A DNA stretch of 64,000 nucleotides, taken from contig CAYNLK010000014.1 of the NCBI GenBank assembly GCA_964398055.1, positions 62,001 to 126,000 of the forward strand. The letters run 5' to 3'. Position numbers and translations under genes: made by a program. The stretch comes from CAYNLK01 sp964398055 (GTDB lineage Bacteria; Chloroflexota; Anaerolineae; 4572-78; J111). Shown here one piece after another: positions 59,577 through 64,000 of this stretch. The notes beneath the pieces are model-generated. The model had not been told where the DNA came from, ran no database searches, and worked only from the letters and a program-made list of their open reading frames with translations. Position 1 is the stretch's first letter, and the number at the start of each line of letters is the position of its first letter.

Positions 59577-59652
59577 ATTAAGGTTCCAACCCGGCTGGCG
59601 CAACATTTTAGACGGGCAGCCAGCCTCAACAAAAGCGACCCCCGGCTCTATC

Positions 59653-60435
59653 TCAGGGAGAAGAGCCGATGGTGAACGACGGGATGCGAATCTGCCGAAA
59701 GCTGACCTGGCTCCCTCGAAAGTGATGGAGGGCATAAAACAGGGCCGTTTGTTCCTGGCTGTAGCCAATCTCTTCAACTTGAAGTAAGGGATCACCGGTT
59801 CGACAATCGAGCAGCTCAGCCAAACTAACGTCCGCCAGCACTGCTTTGATCTCGCTGGTTTGATGATGTACTTTATGGCCACAGCGTTCTTCGAGCACTT
59901 TGTAGATCGGGTCGCGAAAGACTTCTTTGGTGAGGTTGAGATTTTGGGTATCTGTTTCCAGAAGTTGGCAGGGCAGTAAGGTGTGGGAATAGATGACCGG
60001 GGTATCGTCGGCAAAAAAGAGTTTGTTAATGGAGACAACCTGGGCCTGACTGGAAATCCCCAGTCGTTCGGCCACGGTTTCAGCCGGAACGAGCATAGTG
60101 CTAGCTGCCAACAGTTTACACTCGGCGGCGTGACCGGACGCGGCGATAAGATCGACAAAGGCCGGCGCTTCATCCAGCCAGCCCCGCACCAAGCCGGGTT
60201 GGTGCTGCCAGGCGTGGTTCACAAAAGTGCCCACGCCATGGCGACGAATGATCACCCCGGCCAGTTCCAGTTTAGACAGGGCTTCCCGGAGTGTGGCTCG
60301 ACTGACCAAGTAACGCTGGCACAGCTCGGCCTCAGACGGCAAGCGGCCGCTGTCACCGACGATCTCACCCGTGGCTATTTGAGCCGTTAACTCGCTGACC
60401 AGTTGCTCTGCCAGCGGCGCGCTACGCTGAACCAT
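59653..60435 (-). CDS. GntR-family (HutC/UTRA) transcriptional regulator
   Basis: A 260-residue regulator with a GntR winged helix-turn-helix (about 8-75, LPSEAELCQRYLVSRATLREALSKLEL) and a C-terminal UTRA ligand domain (about 95-250, with SINKLFFADDTPVIYSHTLLP). UTRA domains bind small metabolites such as urocanate, phosphorylated sugars or purine-related compounds. Its position between the molybdenum hydroxylase genes and the BMP-type transporter suggests it controls one or both. The start at 60435 (MVQRSAP) follows GAGG; a TTG six bases upstream is less likely. Confidence 0.9.
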   Translation of the reverse strand: MVQRSAPLAEQLVSELTAQIATGEIVGDSGRLPSEAELCQRYLVSRATLREALSKLELAGVIIRRHGVGTFVNHAWQHQPGLVRGWLDEAPAFVDLIAASGHAAECKLLAASTMLVPAETVAERLGISSQAQVVSINKLFFADDTPVIYSHTLLPCQLLETDTQNLNLTKEVFRDPIYKVLEERCGHKVHHQTSEIKAVLADVSLAELLDCRTGDPLLQVEEIGYSQEQTALFYALHHFRGSQVSFRQIRIPSFTIGSSP

Positions 60436-60446
60436 GTGCAAACCTC

Positions 60447-60534
60447 AATGCTCAATGCTCAAAACCCAAATTTCAAATCACAAATCACAAATCCCCAAAC
60501 CCTACTCCCTACTCCCTACTCCCTACTCCCTACT
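60447..60534. repeat. Stutter ending in five CCCTACT heptamers
   Basis: ATGCTCAATGCTCAAAACCC and AAATCACAAATCACAAATC runs are followed by five exact CCCTACT units (60500-60534). The stop codon of the molybdenum hydroxylase gene (60530-60532) is inside the last unit. Confidence 0.75.
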
Positions 60535-62830
60535 CCTTACTTCCTACTCCCGCCTTGAGCGCCTGCAACACCTTCTCCGGCGTAATCGGCAAATCCCGGA
60601 TTCTCACCCCAATCGCGTCGTACACGGCGTTGGCAATGGCCGGGCCAATGGCGATGATCGGGTCCTCGCCGACCCCCTTGGCTCCAAAGGGACCCTTGGG
60701 ATCGGGCGCTTCCTCCAGAATGACCGGTTTGATCTTGGGCATATCCAACGACAACGGCATCTTGTAATCCACAAAACCGGCGTTGAGCGGCCGGCCGGTT
60801 TGTTGGTCTATGATCAAATCCTCGGTCAGGGAGTGGCCGATCCCCTGCTGAATACCGCCCTCGATCTGCCCTTCCACCCCCAGCGGGTTGATGGCTTTGC
60901 CAATCTCGTGGACCGCCACCACCTGCAACACCTGCACCTGGCCGGTCTCCGTATCGACTTCCACTTCGACAAAATGGGCCGCGCTGGAGTAAGCTTTGGT
61001 GGTTTTGTAGGTGGCTGTCGCCACCAATGTGCGGGGCGGCGTGCCGCCTTCGCCTTTGACCACATCTTTCAGGCTGATGGTCCGTTCCGGCACCCCCTTA
61101 ATAAAAATCTGCCCATTGCGAATGACCAAATCCTCAGGCGCGGCTTCCAACTTATCAGAGGCCAGTTCCAGCAGTTGCTTTTTGACCTCTCCGGCGGCCT
61201 GCTTGGCCGCCCCGCCGCATAGAAAGGTGGTCCGGCTGGCGTAGGCGCCGTTGTCGAAAGGGGTCACATCGGTATCGCCGGTCACGCAGCGCACATAGTC
61301 AAGCGGAACGCCCAGCTCCTCCGCCACAATTTGGGCCAGGGCGGTGTGCGCGCCGGTGCCCAGGTCGGCGGCGCCGGTAAACAGGTTCACCGTACCGTCC
61401 TCGTTCACCCTGACGATGGCGTTGCCTTCTTCCTGGATACCGGGATAGGCGCTGCAACCGTGCATCTCCGTACCGACGCCCCAACCCCGCTTGATCGGGC
61501 CGCCCGCCGCGGCGCTCTTTTTGCGCTCAAACCAACCTGTCTCCTCAGCCCCTCGCCGCAGGCTGGCGGCCAGGCTGTGGCCAATCAGGGGGTGGCCCGA
61601 CGGGGCGATGTCGCCCTCGCCTACGGCGTTTTTCAAGCGAAATTCGACCGGGTCCAGCCCCAACTGGTGGGCAATCTCGTCCATCTGGCTATCCAGGGCA
61701 AAGTAGGCCTGCACCGCGCCATAGCCGCGAAAGGCTCCAGCAATGGGATTGTTGGTGTAAACGCTCAAGCCTTCCACCCGCACGTTATCGCAGCGGTAGA
61801 GCGAGGTCAGCGCGCTGGCGCCCACCCGGGTAATGCCGTTGCCGTGCGAACCGTAGGCGCCGGTGTTGGCCACATAGCGCGCCTCCCGCGCCGTAATGGT
61901 CCCATCCTTTTTCACGCCCTGCTTGAGATAGACTTTGACCGGGTGGCGAGTCCGGCCGGCCAAAAAGGTCTCGGCCCGGCTGTACTCCATCTTGACCGGC
62001 CGGCCGCTCTGTTTGGCCAGCAGGGCACAGATGAATTCGTGCTGGAACAAATCCTGCTTGGCCCCAAAGCCGCCGCCCATATTCTCCACAATGACCCGGA
62101 TATGATTGACCGGAATATTGAGCACTTCGCTCAAAATGCCCCGGACCATAAAAATGGCCTGGGTTGAGCTCCAGATGGTCAATTTGCCGTTCGGGTCGAA
62201 TTGGCAGACACAGACGTTCGGCTCCATGTAGCAGGGGACCGGCCGGCCGGTGCTGTATTCGCCTTCAAAGATGTAATCGGCCTCGGCAAAGCCTTTTTCA
62301 ATATTGCCCCGCTCCTCCACCACCGGCGGCATCATCAGGTTGCGCTCGGTGTTGTGAATCTTGGGCGCGTCCGGCTGCATCGCTTCGTCGACGTCGAATA
62401 CCGCCGGCAGCAGCTTGTACTCCACCTCGATCAGCTCCAGCGCGGCGTCAGCAATCTCTTCGCTAACCGCCGCTACCGCGGCGACCCCTTCGCCCACAAA
62501 GCGGACCTTGTGGTCAAAAATGTGTTGGTCCGGCCAAACTGACGAGAAGCGCGGCGGCGGCGCCCCGGCGTGGCGCACCCGGGGCGCGTTGTCGATGGTC
62601 AGCACCGCTTTGACCCCCGGCAGGGCCAGGGCGCGGCTGGCGTCAACTTGCACCACTTCGGCGTGCGGGTGGGGGCTACGCTTGATTTTGCCGTGCAGCA
62701 TGCCCGGCAGCCGGTAGTCAACGGCGTAGCGGGCTTGGCCGGTGACCTTGCCCCGCCCTTCCAGCCGTTTGGGACTGCTGCCGATCACCGCAAATTCGGT
62801 TCGACTGAGTTCAGCGAAGTCAGCGGTCAT
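60530..62830 (-). CDS. Molybdenum hydroxylase large subunit (xanthine-dehydrogenase-like)
   Basis: A 766-residue molybdopterin-binding subunit. It shows ENMGGGFGAKQD near the molybdenum site, PIAGAFRGYGAVQAYFA (XDH type, not the AYRCSFR of CO dehydrogenase) and the catalytic Glu in KGVGEDPI near the C-terminus. Enzymes of this family hydroxylate purines (xanthine, hypoxanthine), nicotinate or aldehydes. The ATG at 62830 follows AAGGAGG; the longer frame is spurious. It is the last of three genes FAD subunit, [2Fe-2S] subunit, large subunit. Its C-terminal residues are encoded by the edge of a heptamer repeat array. A purine substrate is suggested by the neighbouring nucleoside-type transporter, not proven. 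Confidence 0.93.
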   Translation of the reverse strand: MTADFAELSRTEFAVIGSSPKRLEGRGKVTGQARYAVDYRLPGMLHGKIKRSPHPHAEVVQVDASRALALPGVKAVLTIDNAPRVRHAGAPPPRFSSVWPDQHIFDHKVRFVGEGVAAVAAVSEEIADAALELIEVEYKLLPAVFDVDEAMQPDAPKIHNTERNLMMPPVVEERGNIEKGFAEADYIFEGEYSTGRPVPCYMEPNVCVCQFDPNGKLTIWSSTQAIFMVRGILSEVLNIPVNHIRVIVENMGGGFGAKQDLFQHEFICALLAKQSGRPVKMEYSRAETFLAGRTRHPVKVYLKQGVKKDGTITAREARYVANTGAYGSHGNGITRVGASALTSLYRCDNVRVEGLSVYTNNPIAGAFRGYGAVQAYFALDSQMDEIAHQLGLDPVEFRLKNAVGEGDIAPSGHPLIGHSLAASLRRGAEETGWFERKKSAAAGGPIKRGWGVGTEMHGCSAYPGIQEEGNAIVRVNEDGTVNLFTGAADLGTGAHTALAQIVAEELGVPLDYVRCVTGDTDVTPFDNGAYASRTTFLCGGAAKQAAGEVKKQLLELASDKLEAAPEDLVIRNGQIFIKGVPERTISLKDVVKGEGGTPPRTLVATATYKTTKAYSSAAHFVEVEVDTETGQVQVLQVVAVHEIGKAINPLGVEGQIEGGIQQGIGHSLTEDLIIDQQTGRPLNAGFVDYKMPLSLDMPKIKPVILEEAPDPKGPFGAKGVGEDPIIAIGPAIANAVYDAIGVRIRDLPITPEKVLQALKAGVGSKE

Positions 62831-62831
62831 G

Positions 62832-63302
62832 TCAACCTCCTTGATTAGCCGTGGCCAGAATAGCCGTAACGATCTTGGCATAGCCGGTGCAGCGACAAAT
62901 ATTACCGGCCAGACCAAAGCGAACTTCGGCTTCGGTGGGGTGGGGATTTTCGTCCAGCAGAGCTTTGGCCGCCATAATGATCCCTGGCGTGCAGAAGCCG
63001 CACTGCGCCGCGCCGTATTTGAGAAAATTCTCCTGGAGCGGATGCAGCGAGCCGTCGCTGCTGGCCAACCCTTCGATAGTCAATATCTCGCTGTCGTGGG
63101 CCTCGACGGCCAGCACCAGACAGGAGTTGACCGGCTTGCCATCCAGAATAACGGTACAGGCCCCGCAGTCGCCCACATCGCACCCTTTTTTGGCCCCGGT
63201 CAGGCCGGCTTCGTTGCGCAGGGCATCCAAAAGGGTGTGGTAAGGTTCAACAACCAGTTCATACGGCTCGCCGTTGATGGTCATCGGTACAATCTGTTTC
63301 AT
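62832..63302 (-). CDS. Molybdenum hydroxylase [2Fe-2S] subunit
   Basis: A 156-residue ferredoxin-like protein with both cluster motifs: the plant-type set GCDVGDCGACTVILDG (about 40-55) and the C-terminal set QCGFCTPGII...NICRCTGY (about 100-140). It passes electrons from the molybdenum site to the FAD subunit. It is separated from the large subunit by one base and from the FAD subunit by about 60 bases. Confidence 0.94.
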   Translation of the reverse strand: MKQIVPMTINGEPYELVVEPYHTLLDALRNEAGLTGAKKGCDVGDCGACTVILDGKPVNSCLVLAVEAHDSEILTIEGLASSDGSLHPLQENFLKYGAAQCGFCTPGIIMAAKALLDENPHPTEAEVRFGLAGNICRCTGYAKIVTAILATANQGG

Positions 63303-63361
63303 ATGTATGCTCCTAAAATACCCCTCCTCCTGATAGGGGGGCCAGGGGAGGGGGTATCGCT

Positions 63362-64000
63362 TTAGCTCCTATCACCTGCTTTAGCCAATTCCAACGCCCG
63401 GTTCAAAGCCCGGCCGGTCAACACCCTGACCATCTCCCGGCGATAGTCGGCGCTACTGCGCACATCGCTAATAGGGCGGGACTCGTTCATAGCGGTTTGG
63501 GCCGCCATTTCGATCAAATGCCCATCGATCACGGCGCCGGCCAGGGCTGCTTCAGCTTGCCTGGCCCGGATCGGGGTGGGGGCAACCGCTCCCAGCACAA
63601 TTCGTGCTTCCTGGCAGCGGTCCTGGTCAAGGGTCAGCGAGACGGCCACGCCCACGGTAGCCAGCTCCATGGCCTTGCGCCGGCCGTGTTTGAGGTAGAC
63701 CCGGCCGGTATGGGGTGGCGGCGGTGGGACGATGATCTCGACCAAAAGCTCGTCTCTGGCCCGGACCGTCTGGCCGGGGCCGGTGAAAAAATCTTCGAGC
63801 AGGATGACCCTTTCGCCGGTGGAGCCAAATAACTTGACCGAAGCGCCGGCGGCGATCAGCGGCGGTGGCGTATCGGCCGAGGGTGAGGCCCGGCAGATGT
63901 TGCCGGCCACGGTCGCCCGGTTGCGCACCTGAATCGAACCCAACTCGCTGGCCGCCTGGGCCAGGGCCGGATAGTGGGTCCGCACCAGCGGCGAGGTCTC
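63362..64000 (-). CDS. Molybdenum hydroxylase FAD-binding subunit (N-terminus cut by window edge)
   Basis: The frame is open to base 64000, so the N-terminal FAD-binding part is missing; about 212 residues remain. Visible are VRNRATVAGNICRASPSADT, the typical ATVGGN-like flavin contact of CoxM/XDH FAD subunits, and the C-terminal CODH_flavC domain with LKHGRRKAMELATVGVAV. It transfers electrons from the Fe-S subunit to NAD or another acceptor. It is the first of the three hydroxylase genes on the minus strand. Confidence 0.92.
   Translation of the reverse strand, partial: ETSPLVRTHYPALAQAASELGSIQVRNRATVAGNICRASPSADTPPPLIAAGASVKLFGSTGERVILLEDFFTGPGQTVRARDELLVEIIVPPPPPHTGRVYLKHGRRKAMELATVGVAVSLTLDQDRCQEARIVLGAVAPTPIRARQAEAALAGAVIDGHLIEMAAQTAMNESRPISDVRSSADYRREMVRVLTGRALNRALELAKAGDRS

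Noticed and set aside
59379..60173. 264-codon frame overlapping the GntR gene
   Set aside because: Basic, low-complexity frame shifted against the GntR gene, which has clear helix-turn-helix and UTRA domains.

Overview
The window looks like chromosomal DNA of a GC-rich bacterium, most probably a member of the Chloroflexota (Anaerolineae/Caldilineae-like). This is an inference from an extracellular protein with a YLPIILK motif after its signal peptide, long Pro/Thr-rich linkers in a secreted protein, the gene repertoire, and intergenic regions full of short stuttering tandem repeats and long hairpins. No rRNA or tRNA gene was recognised, so the taxonomy is not proven. There is no phage, plasmid or CRISPR signal. 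Nearly all the sequence is ordinary coding DNA; the novelty lies in gene combinations, altered paralogs and repeats.

Layout. 1-4.9 kb: the start of an HdrC-like Fe-S protein, hypA, an ECF sigma/zinc anti-sigma pair, a secreted Pro/Thr-rich protein and a creatininase-family hydrolase. 5.1-11.2 kb: a branched-chain-amino-acid-type ABC transporter whose binding-protein gene encodes two nearly identical domains in one polypeptide, divergent from livGFHM. 11.2-20 kb: recJ, two small membrane proteins, fmt, a histidine kinase/ANTAR regulator pair, nadE and a Uma2-like gene. 20-30.5 kb: a VWA surface protein, then (all minus strand) dNK, MoxR, a Lon-like protease, a DUF58 protein and a transglutaminase-like membrane protein. 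30.9-33.2 kb: a PHP phosphoesterase, plsY and a pentapeptide-repeat protein.

33.2-48.5 kb, all minus strand, is a large glycerol/dihydroxyacetone cluster: glpF, dhaK, dhaL, glpK, a GlpA-like flavoprotein followed directly by SdhB/SdhC/SdhD-like subunits with no SdhA, two small genes, a GlcG-like protein, a free DhaM EIIA domain, a second GlpK that has lost catalytic residues, a SorC-type regulator, a PanE-like reductase and a DhaM-HPr-EI fusion. Predicted flow: glycerol enters by GlpF, the intact GlpK makes glycerol-3-phosphate, and the GlpA-like protein oxidises it and may pass electrons through the SdhBCD-like module to quinone. Dihydroxyacetone is phosphorylated by DhaK/DhaL at the expense of PEP through the phosphorelay fusion. 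The degenerate GlpK may be a sensor or scaffold.

49.5-64 kb: a thioredoxin-fold protein without active-site cysteines, a DHH-CBS-nucleotidyltransferase fusion, a BMP-type (nucleoside/purine-like) ABC transporter whose lipoprotein is again an internal tandem duplication, a GntR/UTRA regulator, and a three-subunit molybdenum hydroxylase (xanthine-dehydrogenase-like) running off the right edge. This region plausibly handles uptake and oxidation of a purine-like compound.

Between genes lies a dispersed palindrome (core AGGTGACCGGCACTT), nested multi-hairpin elements, a 198-bp MITE-like element with an 8-bp target duplication, and short tandem repeats. Several of these have reshaped the ends of neighbouring genes.
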